Assembly: GCA_019310385.1 (NCBI GenBank) | Contig: JAFDEK010000012.1 | Span: forward strand, 1 to 53,656 | Source: Deltaproteobacteria bacterium | GTDB taxonomy: Bacteria; Myxococcota_A; UBA9160; UBA4427 | Length of the DNA stretch: 53,656 nt | Reading direction: 5' to 3' | Translations under genes and position numbers: made by a program | The notes under the pieces: model-generated | What the model saw: the letters and a program-made list of their open reading frames with translations, nothing else | Database searches by the model: none | Told to the model about the DNA's origin: nothing | Shown: positions 1-7,402 of the stretch, one piece after another | Layout of the letters: each line of letters opens with the position of its first letter | How positions within the stretch are numbered: position 1 is the first letter of the stretch

Positions 1-112
1 TGGCCTCTCCCCGGGCCAGAAGGTGCGGCCCGAGAAGGCCCTGGCTGCCGGCTACCGCTTCCAGCACCCCGAGCTCGAGGGCGCGCTGCGGGCTTGCCTG
101 GGGAAGGGGTGA
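1..112 (+). CDS. C-terminal end of a TIGR01777-type NAD-dependent epimerase (partial)
   Basis: Only the last 36 codons are in the window; the frame begins at base 2 and ends at a TGA at 110-112. The visible tail runs through GQKVRPEKALAAGYRF and then HPELEGALRACL. This matches the usual ending of the TIGR01777/YfcH-like extended SDR epimerases, where a G-Q-x-V-x-P-x-K-x-L-x-A-G-F/Y-x-F segment is followed by a short helix. The substrate of this family is generally unknown. The call rests on the tail alone; the Rossmann domain lies outside the window. Confidence 0.7.
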   Translation, partial: GLSPGQKVRPEKALAAGYRFQHPELEGALRACLGKG

Positions 113-180
113 AGAGGGCGGGGCGGCGACTGCCTCGCGCCGCGCAGGAGCCGTGCGACGAAGCACGGAAAGGAGAAGTT

Positions 181-978
181 GTGAGTTCCATCTGTCGAAT
201 GTCGAAGAAGAGCGGACGGGCGGGCACAGGCCTCGCGTCGCTGCTGCTCTTCGCGCTCGTTGCCGGGACCGCGTGGGCGGGCGACTCGGTGACGATCGTG
301 GCCGACCGGGACAACACCCTCTTCGAGACGGTCGATGGGAGTACGAGCAGCGGAGACGGTGCGGATCTCTTCCTCGCCGGTCCCGGAGGCCCCTTGGACC
401 CTTCGAAGGGATTGCGCCGCGTCGTGCTTCACTTCGACATGGGGAGCATTCCTTCCGGCTACCAGGTCCTCTCCGTGGACCTCAGGCTCACGGTCAACAA
501 GGCGAACTTCATCGACTCGGTTCCGGTATCCGTACACCGGGTGACTAGCGACTGGGGAGAGGGGCTCTCCGATGCGCAGGGCAGCGGCCTCGGTGACGAT
601 GCGGAGATGGATGACGCGACCTGGCTGCACACCTTCTACTCCGACGCCTTCTGGTCGAGTCCGGGCGGCGACTTCGTGAGCTCCCCGAGTGCGACGGCGG
701 AGGTCGGCGGCGGCTTTGGCGCCTACTACTGGAGCTCGCCGGCCCTGGTGGCCGACGTGAAGGGCTGGATCGAATCGGGCAACAACTATGGCTGGCTTCT
801 CAGCACCGACCTCGAGGATGCCGGTCGGCGCTTCGCCTCGAGGGAGAACGGTACGCCCGGCGATCGCCCCACCCTGATCGTCTACGTGCCCGAGCCTGCG
901 GCCGCTTCCCTCGGCGCGGCCGCCGTCGTCGCCATCGCCCTGCTGCGCCGCCGGCACCGAGTGCTTCGCGCTCGCTAG
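181..978 (+). CDS. Secreted DNRLRE-type protein with PEP-CTERM-like sorting tail
   Basis: I chose the GTG at 181 because AGGAG lies 5 bases upstream; an ATG at 199 is the alternative. A signal peptide (hydrophobic GLASLLLFALVAGTAWA) is followed by a beta-rich domain. Features such as VTIVADRDNTLFE, LRRVVLHFDM, a conserved-looking WGEG and a late W-IESGNNYGWLL segment resemble DNRLRE/disaggregatase-related surface domains that often carry carbohydrate-binding or structural roles. The C-terminus is VPEPAAASLGAAAVVAIALL followed by RRRHR: a PEP motif, a membrane helix and a basic tail, which is the PEP-CTERM layout recognised by exosortases. No PEP-CTERM-type exosortase is in the window; the exosortase at 49.0-49.6 kb is of the IPTL-associated H type. 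The stop codon overlaps that of the convergent phosphatase gene. Ligand unknown. Confidence 0.75.
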   Translation: MSSICRMSKKSGRAGTGLASLLLFALVAGTAWAGDSVTIVADRDNTLFETVDGSTSSGDGADLFLAGPGGPLDPSKGLRRVVLHFDMGSIPSGYQVLSVDLRLTVNKANFIDSVPVSVHRVTSDWGEGLSDAQGSGLGDDAEMDDATWLHTFYSDAFWSSPGGDFVSSPSATAEVGGGFGAYYWSSPALVADVKGWIESGNNYGWLLSTDLEDAGRRFASRENGTPGDRPTLIVYVPEPAAASLGAAAVVAIALLRRRHRVLRAR

Positions 979-1879
979 AGCAGCCAGACCAGCAGCAGCG
1001 CGGCTCCAAGAGCGAGTGCCGCGCCGGCGATCCAGTAGCGGCGGTCGGGGCTGTGGGCAGGGTGCGGGTTCCTCCCGGGTTGGCAGCGGGTGCGGAGGGA
1101 GAAGAGGGCGCGGCGGGTGCCGTTGTGCGAATCGCATCGTCGGGAATCGCCGCGATCTGCACCGTGATGTTGTCGGTGCCGCCCCGCTCGTTCGCGTTGT
1201 CGACCAGGCTGCGGGCGGCGGATTCTGGAAGCTCCCGGTGCAGGATCAGCTCGATCTCCGCGTCGGTCACCATGCCGGTGAGGCCGTCGGAGCAGAGCAG
1301 GTACTGGTCGCCGCCGGCCAGGTCGACCGCACGGATCTCGGGCTGCACCACGGCCTCGATCCCGACCGAGCGTAGGATCTCGTTGCGTCGAGGGTGGACC
1401 TCGGCTTCCTCGGCGCTGATGAGACCCTGGCGCACCATGGCGCCCACCACCGAGTGGTCCGCGGTGAGGGGGGCGATGCGCCCTTCGTGCAGGCGGTAGG
1501 CGCGGCTGTCACCGATGTGGGCCACCCAGCCCGAACCGTCCGGCGCCAGCAGCAGGCACACCACGGTGGTCCCCATGCCGCGCAGCTCCGGGTCTTCCCG
1601 TGCCGTTTCGAAGACACGCTGGTTTGCAGTGAGGAGTGCCTGCTCGAGGCCGGCGGGAAACTCGCCGGTCGAGCTCTCGAAGGCCTCGCCGATGGTTTCG
1701 ACGGCGAGGCGGCTCGCGGTCGCACCGCCCCGGTGGCCCCCCATGCCGTCGGCGACGACCAGCAGGCGGTGGCCGGCGCCGTGACGGAACTCGCCACAGT
1801 GATCTTCGTTGCCCGCCCTTACCCTGCCCACGTCGGTGAGGGACGCGGTGACGACCCGGCCGATGTCGAGCTCGCTCAT
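975..1879 (-). CDS. PP2C-family serine/threonine phosphatase with C-terminal membrane anchor (frameshifted)
   Basis: A protein phosphatase of the PPM/PP2C family, expected to remove phosphate from Ser/Thr using two metal ions. From the ATG at 1879 the family motifs appear in order: AGNEDH (about residue 22), VVADGMGGH (about 41), GMGTTVV, AHIGDSRAYRL, LLCSDGLTGMV and GGTDNITVQ. After a Pro/Ala/Ser linker the original frame runs on to 800 with low-complexity Arg-rich sequence. The -1 frame from about 1070 instead gives RRYWIAGAALALGAALLLVW followed by LL and a stop at 975-977. That is a convincing C-terminal membrane helix. I therefore annotate the gene as 975-1879 with one missing base near 1035-1110. 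No Hanks kinase is adjacent. Confidence 0.85.
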
Positions 1880-2124
1880 GGCCGCCATCCCGCTTGGGGT
1901 CCCGGGCGAGCGAAGTCGATCGCGCTCAGGGCGGCGGGGTGACATCGAAGCTTCAGGCTCTCGCCCGTCACGTGACTCCCATCTGCTGCTCGATCCCTCG
2001 AAGTCGTTCCGCTCGGAATCGAAGTGGGATCATCAAATTCGAGGGGGGATCATCCTCTAATGCGGCCCGAACATGCTCTGAGTGCGGCCTTGGTCCTTCG
2101 CTCCGGGCTTCGGCAGGGCGCGAG

Positions 2125-3273
2125 TCAGGGCATGATAACGCGATCCTTCGGAAGCGCTGGCGTGGGCTTGGCGCCGGTGCCACCCGCGTTGCGCAGCTGC
2201 GGCTTCGCGGGGCGTGTCGCAGCGCGTCGCTTGCGGCGGCGCTGGTAGAGCAGAGCCATGACTCCGGCGACTACGAGCATCGCGGCGCTCAGGGCCAGGG
2301 GCCAACTGGGTTCGCGCAGGTCCGGGTACCGGCCGCCGCGCGTGTCCTGCATTCCCTTGAAGCTGACATCGATGGTGTGGCGCTCGCCGTCCATCCTGGC
2401 CGGAAAGCGCAGCACGTAGCCGCGGAGCATCCGCTGGCGGATCACCTCGAAGATGGAAGGGAGCTGCGAGGTCGAGCTGGCTTCGAAGGCTCGGCCGGTG
2501 GTGTCCTGGGCGAGGCGCTCCAGGTTCTCGAGACCGGAGCCGCCGAAGCGCGCATAGCCGACCGCGTAGACGGGAACCCGAGGCTCCGCGTCGCTTCCCT
2601 GCGCTTGCTCGATGACCTCGGCCAGGCTGCGGCGGCTCCCCTGGTCCTGACCATTGGAGAACGCGATGGTGAAGCGCCGCCGGGGCAGCTCCGGCGCTTC
2701 CCGTAGCAGCGCGACCGATCGGAAGAGACCGTCGAAGAGCAGGGTGGAGAGGGAGTCTTCGTCTTCGGAGAGCGTCTCGAGACGTCGGCGCGCCTCGTCT
2801 CTTGCCACATCGAAAGAGAATACGACCTCCACGCGGTCCGCGAAGGTCAGGACCGCCAACCGGTCCTGCTCTCCCATCTGCTCCAGGTAACCCAGCGCGG
2901 CTTCGAGCGCGCGCGCGAAGGGCTCTCCCTTCATCGTGCGGCTCGCGTCGATGGCGATCACGCAAGCCGTGCCGTGATGGGTTTCGGAGAGAAGCGTGAG
3001 CGCGATTCGCTGCGCAGAGATCCGGTCGCCGTTGTCCCGGACCTCGAGATCGCCGGACCGGAGCCCTGCGACCGCTTCGCCGTAGGCGGTCTCGGCCCGC
3101 AGCAGAAGCTCGACGGCGCGCTGACCGTCCGGTGCCGGCAGAACGTCGTCGAGGTAGATGCGGCCGATCCTGGAGCCTGACTCGCCGGCTGCCCGGGCAT
3201 CGGAGCAGGAGGCGGCGCCGGCGACGAGCAGCGCTCCGATCACCCCCCATGCGACGGCCGAGCGCAGGATCAC
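2125..3273 (-). CDS. von Willebrand factor A domain lipoprotein with C-terminal membrane helix
   Basis: The start is the GTG at 3273, which has GGGAG five bases upstream; a TTG at 3297 is possible but has no better ribosome site. The N-terminus is a lipoprotein-like signal (VIGALLVAGAASC). A first beta-rich stretch is followed by a vWA domain: ACVIAIDASRTMKG carries a MIDAS-like D-x-S-x-T, and RFTIAFSNGQDQGS and VPVYAVGYARFGGSGLENL are the later strands and loop. Near the C-terminus WPLALSAAMLVVAGVMALLY is a membrane helix followed by a basic tail (RRRKRR). The layout resembles the VWFA-related Acidobacterium-type domain proteins and BatA/B-like proteins. Role unknown; probably metal-dependent protein-protein contact at the envelope. 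Confidence 0.8.
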   Translation of the reverse strand: MILRSAVAWGVIGALLVAGAASCSDARAAGESGSRIGRIYLDDVLPAPDGQRAVELLLRAETAYGEAVAGLRSGDLEVRDNGDRISAQRIALTLLSETHHGTACVIAIDASRTMKGEPFARALEAALGYLEQMGEQDRLAVLTFADRVEVVFSFDVARDEARRRLETLSEDEDSLSTLLFDGLFRSVALLREAPELPRRRFTIAFSNGQDQGSRRSLAEVIEQAQGSDAEPRVPVYAVGYARFGGSGLENLERLAQDTTGRAFEASSTSQLPSIFEVIRQRMLRGYVLRFPARMDGERHTIDVSFKGMQDTRGGRYPDLREPSWPLALSAAMLVVAGVMALLYQRRRKRRAATRPAKPQLRNAGGTGAKPTPALPKDRVIMP

Positions 3274-3379
3274 GAGTCTCCCATTGCCTGAGCCCAATTT
3301 GCCTGAGCCCAGCCGAGGCCGGACCCCGAGCGGGAGAGTAACCTTTGCGCTGGACTTTCGGGCCGGGATTCGGCGCTGC

Positions 3380-4225
3380 TCAACGGGCCCTCGAGGCCGG
3401 CGCGACGTGAATGCGGGCCTCGGTCGTCAGGGGATCGATGGGTCTGGTCACCGGCGCCAGCAGACGCGCGCGGCTTCCGGCTTCGTACACCTCGATGAGC
3501 TCGATCCGCGCGATGGTCCGGCCGGCCTGGACCAGCTCGCCCCGCTGCCCCATGCGCAGGCCGCGGGTCGTGCCGGCGTCGATGAGGACGCCTGCGGAGC
3601 CCGCTTCGACCTCGATCACGTCACCGCGCACCCACCCCGGCTGCGACCTTCCAGGAGCCCAGGCGCCTCGCGCGGCCGCACCGCCCGAGGCCCGGGTGCC
3701 GGTCGCCCTCGCGTGGGCGGGCGTGGCCTCCGCGGAGCGCTGAGCCACCAGGGAGTAGCGCAGAGGCGGTCCCTGCGTTCCAACGACGATAACACCGAGC
3801 TGATAGCGTCCCGCCGGCAGGCGGCGCTCGATGCGCTGGGAGAGCTGCTGGGGCTGGACCAGCGGCGCGCTGCGCTCGTCGAGGAGCACCAGCGAGACCT
3901 TGCCCTGCCCGCCCTCCCCGAGCGTCCGCACCTCGATCTGGATCGGGCCGCCCTCGGCGACTCCGACGCGATACCAATCCTGGCAGTCACCCTCGTCGCA
4001 GTGGAGGCCGCCTTCGAGCAAGGAGCCGAAGGGGAGCTGGGTGGGGTTTGCGTCGGGCGAAAGGGGCGGCGCCTGGCAGCTGTCCTCGAGCCAGCAGGGC
4101 TTGTCGCGCTCGAGTGGCGCCTTCGCGCAGGCGATCCCGAAGACGCAGAGCGCACCCATCACCGTGGCGATAGCGAGCGATCGCGGTGTCGGGCTGGCGT
4201 CAGAGCGTTGGGTGCCGGCGGGCAT
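3380..4225 (-). CDS. Putative lipoprotein with C-terminal FlgT-like/SH3-like domain
   Basis: A hypothetical 281-residue protein. The N-terminal hydrophobic run ending MGALCVFGIAC gives a lipobox-like cysteine, so it is probably an envelope lipoprotein. Residues about 60-160 form a beta-sandwich-like domain (QDWYRVGVAEGGPIQIEV, then KVSLVLLDE and LPAGRYQLGVIVVG), similar in feel to pre-peptidase C-terminal domains. An Ala/Arg/Gly-rich linker follows. The last 80 residues (VRGDVIEVEAGSAGVLIDAG then GLRMGQRGEL and LAPVTRPIDPL) look like the G-x-V-x-x-V-x-x-x-x-V-x-I-D-x-G pattern of FlgT C-terminal-like domains. It lies on the same strand as the vWA gene, 107 bp upstream of it. The domain readings are by eye only. 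Confidence 0.6.
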   Translation of the reverse strand: MPAGTQRSDASPTPRSLAIATVMGALCVFGIACAKAPLERDKPCWLEDSCQAPPLSPDANPTQLPFGSLLEGGLHCDEGDCQDWYRVGVAEGGPIQIEVRTLGEGGQGKVSLVLLDERSAPLVQPQQLSQRIERRLPAGRYQLGVIVVGTQGPPLRYSLVAQRSAEATPAHARATGTRASGGAAARGAWAPGRSQPGWVRGDVIEVEAGSAGVLIDAGTTRGLRMGQRGELVQAGRTIARIELIEVYEAGSRARLLAPVTRPIDPLTTEARIHVAPASRAR

Positions 4226-4590
4226 CGGGGATCGGCTCCTCGACGTTGGCGGGAGCCGTGCCGCCCGGTTTCCGGGCTTGCTCGGCGTCCCACGCTTGGG
4301 GGGGATGGGTGGCGGCGATGATTTCGCCCGCGCCTCAGGACTTCATCGGCGGAGCTGGGTCGTCGCTTGAAGACGGCGGTGGGAGCGAGTTGGTTCCCTG
4401 CGTGCCGTCCTCCCGGGGGACAGGAGGTGACGAGAAGGGCCTAGAGGCCCCTCCGCGGGGGGATGGACTGTCCCCCGTTCCGCGGGGGACGAAAGCTCAC
4501 CTGCTCACCCTGCGCGTGGATGGGGAGTGCGCGACGCCCGGCTCCGCGATGCGCAGAGCCGGGCAACAGCGACCGCAGGTGCGCCGAGGA
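4226..4590. repeat. 365-bp gap holding a cluster of short GC-rich hairpins (REP-like)
   Basis: No gene is visible. Four small inverted repeats are packed into 160 bases. 4407-4421 reads GTCC-TCCCGGG-GGAC. 4437-4450 reads GGGCCT-AG-AGGCCC. 4470-4490 has arms GTCCCCC and GGGGGAC around a 7-base loop. 4536-4544 with 4556-4564 is a perfect 9-bp stem (GCCCGGCTC/GAGCCGGGC). The last lies 27 bases after the histone stop on the minus strand and could end its transcript, though no T tract follows. The GTCC...GGAC theme recurs in the palindromic element at 7261-7402. Confidence 0.55.
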
Positions 4591-4782
4591 TCAGCCGAAG
4601 TCGCGATCGAGAACGGTCTTACGACCGTCGCTGCGCGCGTTCTCGACGGCCTCGTCGCACATACTGCGTATGCGGTCCGAAAGGGCCGTCAGCACCGAGG
4701 CCGACGTCTTCATGTCGCCCTTGTCCTTGATGTAGTTCTTCACCTTCGAGGCAACGACCAGAACTTCGTTGGAATCCGACAT
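4591..4782 (-). CDS. Bacterial histone-fold protein (Bdellovibrio Bd0055-like)
   Basis: A 63-residue protein starting at the ATG at 4782; an upstream in-frame start at 4839 would add 19 unconvincing residues. It has the layout of a single histone fold: helix 1 EVLVVASKVKNYIKDKG, loop 1 DMKTS, long helix 2 ASVLTALSDRIRSMCDEAV continuing to ENARSDG, loop 2 G-RKTVL, then DRDF at the short helix 3. The VVASKVK-YIK start and the G-RKTV--RDF ending are what I know from the bacterial histones related to Bdellovibrio Bd0055, which bind DNA as dimers and are abundant nucleoid components. The N- and C-terminal tails are essentially absent, as expected for that group. It is monocistronic here, with a hairpin 27 bases downstream. 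Probable role: DNA binding or nucleoid architecture. Confidence 0.85.
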   Translation of the reverse strand: MSDSNEVLVVASKVKNYIKDKGDMKTSASVLTALSDRIRSMCDEAVENARSDGRKTVLDRDFG

Positions 4783-4943
4783 CGCGGAAGAGATCCCCCC
4801 TAGTTGGGCGCGGCGTGCGCCATGGCCACGAGAATGCACGATGTTGGCCGAAACGCAATACAGGGCCCTCTCGCGTCATTCCCCTTGGGGCAAGCGAAAA
4901 AAAGGGCATGGATGCTGCGGGGTTGTCGTTTACCCTCGGGGGG

Positions 4944-5453
4944 TCAAGGCTCGAATTCTGCTCGCCGCTGCGCGAGGTATGCCCGCACCTGCGGGCTCAG
5001 CGGCTGCTCGGCGAGCTGTGCCTCGTGACAGAAGTCCGCCCACACGACCTCCCGGCGGTCGATCTCGACGCTGCGGGGATCGCTGGGGTCCAGGTGCAGC
5101 TCGAAGAAGTGGCCGTGGTCCTGCTTGCATTCGAAGGGCATGACGACCTCGCAAGAGGGCTCGAGAGCGTCGCCGGAAACGGAGATGCCCACCTCCTCCT
5201 CGAGCTCACGCCGGGCAGCCTCGCGCGGCGTCTCCCCGGAGTCGATGCCGCCGCTGGGGATCGTGACACCGCGGCGGTAGGAGTTGCGGATGAGCAGCAG
5301 CTCGTCCCCCCGCCACACGGCCACGAAGGCGCTCTCCAGCGTGGGCCGCCGTAGAAACCACCACACGCGCAAGCTCCAGTAGGCCGCTCGCAGGCCGACC
5401 CGCCAGGCGCGGTCCAGCAGCTCGATCCAGTAGCTCGGGGCCTCGGCGGACAT
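4944..5453 (-). CDS. NUDIX hydrolase
   Basis: 169 residues from the ATG at 5453 (a TTG at 5462 is in frame but weaker). The Nudix box is intact: GGIDSGETPREAARRELEEE followed by VGI, fitting G-x5-E-x7-R-E-U-x-E-E-x-G-U. The catalytic metal-binding glutamates are all present. The fold start AFVAVWRGDELLLIRNSYRR and the VTIPSGG lead-in are typical. An N-terminal amphipathic, Trp-rich helix (RAAYWSLRVWWFLRR) precedes the domain and might touch membrane. The substrate, a nucleoside diphosphate linked to some group X, cannot be read from the sequence. Ends 161 bases from the histone start on the same strand, so it may be transcribed with it. Confidence 0.9.
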   Translation of the reverse strand: MSAEAPSYWIELLDRAWRVGLRAAYWSLRVWWFLRRPTLESAFVAVWRGDELLLIRNSYRRGVTIPSGGIDSGETPREAARRELEEEVGISVSGDALEPSCEVVMPFECKQDHGHFFELHLDPSDPRSVEIDRREVVWADFCHEAQLAEQPLSPQVRAYLAQRRAEFEP

Positions 5454-5524
5454 CTCCGGCAAGCTAGCAGGCGGCGCTCAGCGGGCAGTGCTTCGCACAG
5501 CCAGGGCGATCGCGCCTTTGGCGC

Positions 5525-6178
5525 TCAGCGTTCGGTGAGTTGGTCGACGATGTAGTGGTTGATCGTCTCGCGTTCGCCCAGGCTCGGGTCGCAGAAGACG
5601 AGGCCCGCGTCGACACCGCTCGTGCTCACGCAATGGGCCCGCGTCGTGATGACCTCCCGGGAGGGAATGACGAACTGCAGATTCAGCTGCATGCCGCACT
5701 CGAGCTCCGCATCGCTGCGCAACAGACAGCCCTTGGTCGAGAGGCTGAGGACAGCGCCGGGCCAGCCGTGGCTGGAGATTACGCAGCGGGCGGCGAGCTC
5801 GGTGGCGATCCGTGGCGAGCTTCGCGGGGTGAGCTCGAGGGCGTCTTGAAGAATTGCGTACAGGGCCTGCAGCTGCGCAGGACGTTCGATGCTGCCCATC
5901 ACACGCCGGTCTTCCAGGAGCCTGGGGCGAGGGCCGGTGAGGGCGATGATCGGGGTGTCGGGATCGTCCTCTGGCGACGGAACCCGCTCGATCTGGCGGT
6001 CGTCGACGAGCCGCAGGTCGCACTCGAGGGCGTTATCGTCCAGCTCTTGCTGGGAGTCCGATGGCGAGACCAGGCGGTAGCCCAGCGAATCGAGGGAGAG
6101 GCGCGTCTCGCGCGGGATTCCCTGCCAGGTCGTGTAGGTGCCGATGGTCCAGTGGTAGGCGCGTCGCGCGAGGTCCAT
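5525..6178 (-). CDS. PilZ-domain protein with degenerate receiver-like N-terminus
   Basis: 217 residues from the ATG at 6178. The N-terminal half has the pattern of a response-regulator receiver that has lost its function: [14 protein letters not shown] at strand 3, [12 protein letters not shown] at strand 4 and [17 protein letters not shown] at strand 5/helix 5. The conserved phosphoacceptor surroundings are not convincing. The C-terminal half is PilZ-like: [15 protein letters not shown] supplies a weak R-x3-R box and [10 protein letters not shown] the (D/N)-x-S-x-x-G box. PilZ domains bind cyclic di-GMP; here the motif is imperfect, so binding is uncertain. A second protein with the same plan lies at 34622-35755, and an HD-GYP protein at 22.5-23.8 kb would be the partner enzyme class. 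Confidence 0.7.
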   Translation of the reverse strand: MDLARRAYHWTIGTYTTWQGIPRETRLSLDSLGYRLVSPSDSQQELDDNALECDLRLVDDRQIERVPSPEDDPDTPIIALTGPRPRLLEDRRVMGSIERPAQLQALYAILQDALELTPRSSPRIATELAARCVISSHGWPGAVLSLSTKGCLLRSDAELECGMQLNLQFVIPSREVITTRAHCVSTSGVDAGLVFCDPSLGERETINHYIVDQLTER

Positions 6179-6267
6179 GCTGGAGTGGATCGGCGCGCTC
6201 TCCTCGCTACTTGATGCCTCCAGCAGTGAGGGCGCGCAGGGGATGGTTGGGGGGGCATGGAAGTGGC

Positions 6268-7263
6268 ATGGAAGTGGTAAAGGGTGGGGCTTCGTCACCC
6301 CAAAGAGGCCCGGTGCTCCAGCGAGCCGTGACGGCGGAGGTCGGGCGCTACGCCCCGTCCACCACCGGTCCCGCTCATCCGGGGACGCTCCTGGCGGCTC
6401 TGCTGTGCTGGCTCGATGCGCGCTCGCGAGGCGCGCGCCTGATCCTGCGCCTCGAGGATCTCGACCCGGAGCGCTGTCGCCCCGAGTACAGCCGGGCCAT
6501 GGTGGAGGACCTGGCGTGGCTCGGGCTCGAGTGGGACGAGGTCGTGGAGCAGCATCAGGCGCGCTCCGACCACGAGGCGGCCCTCGACCGGCTGGCCGAG
6601 CTCGGGGTCCTCTACCCGTGCAGCTGCAGCCGGGCGCAGATTCGCGCCACGGGCGGGCGCAGCCACGACGGCGGTGCGCGCTACCCGGGCACCTGCCGCG
6701 AGCGCCCGCTGCCTTCCGCTGGCGAGGGCGGCTGGCGCTCCTGCGGCGAAGCCCTGCGTGTGCGGCTTCCCAGCGGCGTAGTGCGTCCCGCTGACGAGGG
6801 CGGCCTCGATCTCGCCCAGGACCCGCTGGCCTGCTTCGGCGATCCCGTCGTACGCCGCCGGGACGGGGCCCTGGCGTATCACCTGGCTTGCGTGGTGGAC
6901 GATCACTGGAGCGGGGTCACGCGCGTGGTGCGCGGCCGGGATCTTGCCTCGAGCACCGCGACCCAGGTCGTTCTGCAACAGCTGCTCGATTTCCGCCTAC
7001 CCGTGTACCGCCATCACCTGCTGCTGCTCGAGCCCGCCGGCGGCAAGCTCGCCAAGTTTCACGGCTCGGTGGGCACCCCCCAGCTGCGCGCCGCCTACAC
7101 CCCGGAGCAGCTCTGCGGCCTCCTCGCTCACGCCGTCGGCCTGCGCGCTTCCCCCGACCCCCTCCGCCCCGAATCCCTCCTCCCCGACTTCGCCTGGCCC
7201 CGCATCCACCCCCAAGACCAGGTCCTCCACTGGACCGGCCACACCCTCACCCTCCACCCATAA
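6268..7263 (+). CDS. gluQ: Glutamyl-Q tRNA(Asp) synthetase
   Basis: 331 residues from the ATG at 6268. This is a truncated GluRS-like enzyme that glutamylates queuosine at position 34 of tRNA(Asp). Seen here: [20 protein letters not shown] (class I signature, HIGH-like), [13 protein letters not shown], a zinc cluster C-x-C (YPCSCSR) with a later YPGTCRE, and the KMSKS-like KLAKFHGSV. There is no anticodon-binding domain and the length is right for GluQ-RS rather than GltX. Its TAA stop is formed by the first three bases of the palindromic element at 7261-7402. Divergent from the PilZ gene, with 89 bases between starts. Confidence 0.92.
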   Translation: MEVVKGGASSPQRGPVLQRAVTAEVGRYAPSTTGPAHPGTLLAALLCWLDARSRGARLILRLEDLDPERCRPEYSRAMVEDLAWLGLEWDEVVEQHQARSDHEAALDRLAELGVLYPCSCSRAQIRATGGRSHDGGARYPGTCRERPLPSAGEGGWRSCGEALRVRLPSGVVRPADEGGLDLAQDPLACFGDPVVRRRDGALAYHLACVVDDHWSGVTRVVRGRDLASSTATQVVLQQLLDFRLPVYRHHLLLLEPAGGKLAKFHGSVGTPQLRAAYTPEQLCGLLAHAVGLRASPDPLRPESLLPDFAWPRIHPQDQVLHWTGHTLTLHP

Positions 7264-7402
7264 CGCAAGCAGGGGGGACGGTCCTTAACGCAAGAAGGCG
7301 GGCCGACCTTGCGTTGAAACGCGAGGTCGGCCCGCCCCAGGTGCGGAATCGAGGGAGAAGCGGTCCAACTTCCGTTAAGGACCGTCCCCCCTGCTTGCGT
7401 TA
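7261..7402. repeat. 142-bp palindromic element between convergent gluQ and ahcY
   Basis: The ends are perfect 30-bp inverted repeats (7261-7290 and 7373-7402; outermost bases TAACGCAAGCAGGGGGGACG on each strand). Inside is a second perfect 13-bp inverted repeat (7297-7309 GGCGGGCCGACCT with 7324-7336), with a further GCGT-TGAA-ACGC tip. About 36 bases (7337-7372) are unpaired. The terminal TAA on one strand is the stop codon of gluQ and on the other strand the stop codon of ahcY. It should fold into a large hairpin in either transcript and act as a bidirectional terminator. It encodes no protein. It resembles a MITE or a RAYT/REP-type element, but only this copy is in the window. Confidence 0.85.

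Noticed and set aside
1035..1110. Programmed -1 frameshift in the PP2C gene
   Set aside because: No X-XXY-YYZ slippery heptamer or downstream pseudoknot is apparent, and two other genes show the same kind of one-base C-run deficit, so an assembly error is simpler.
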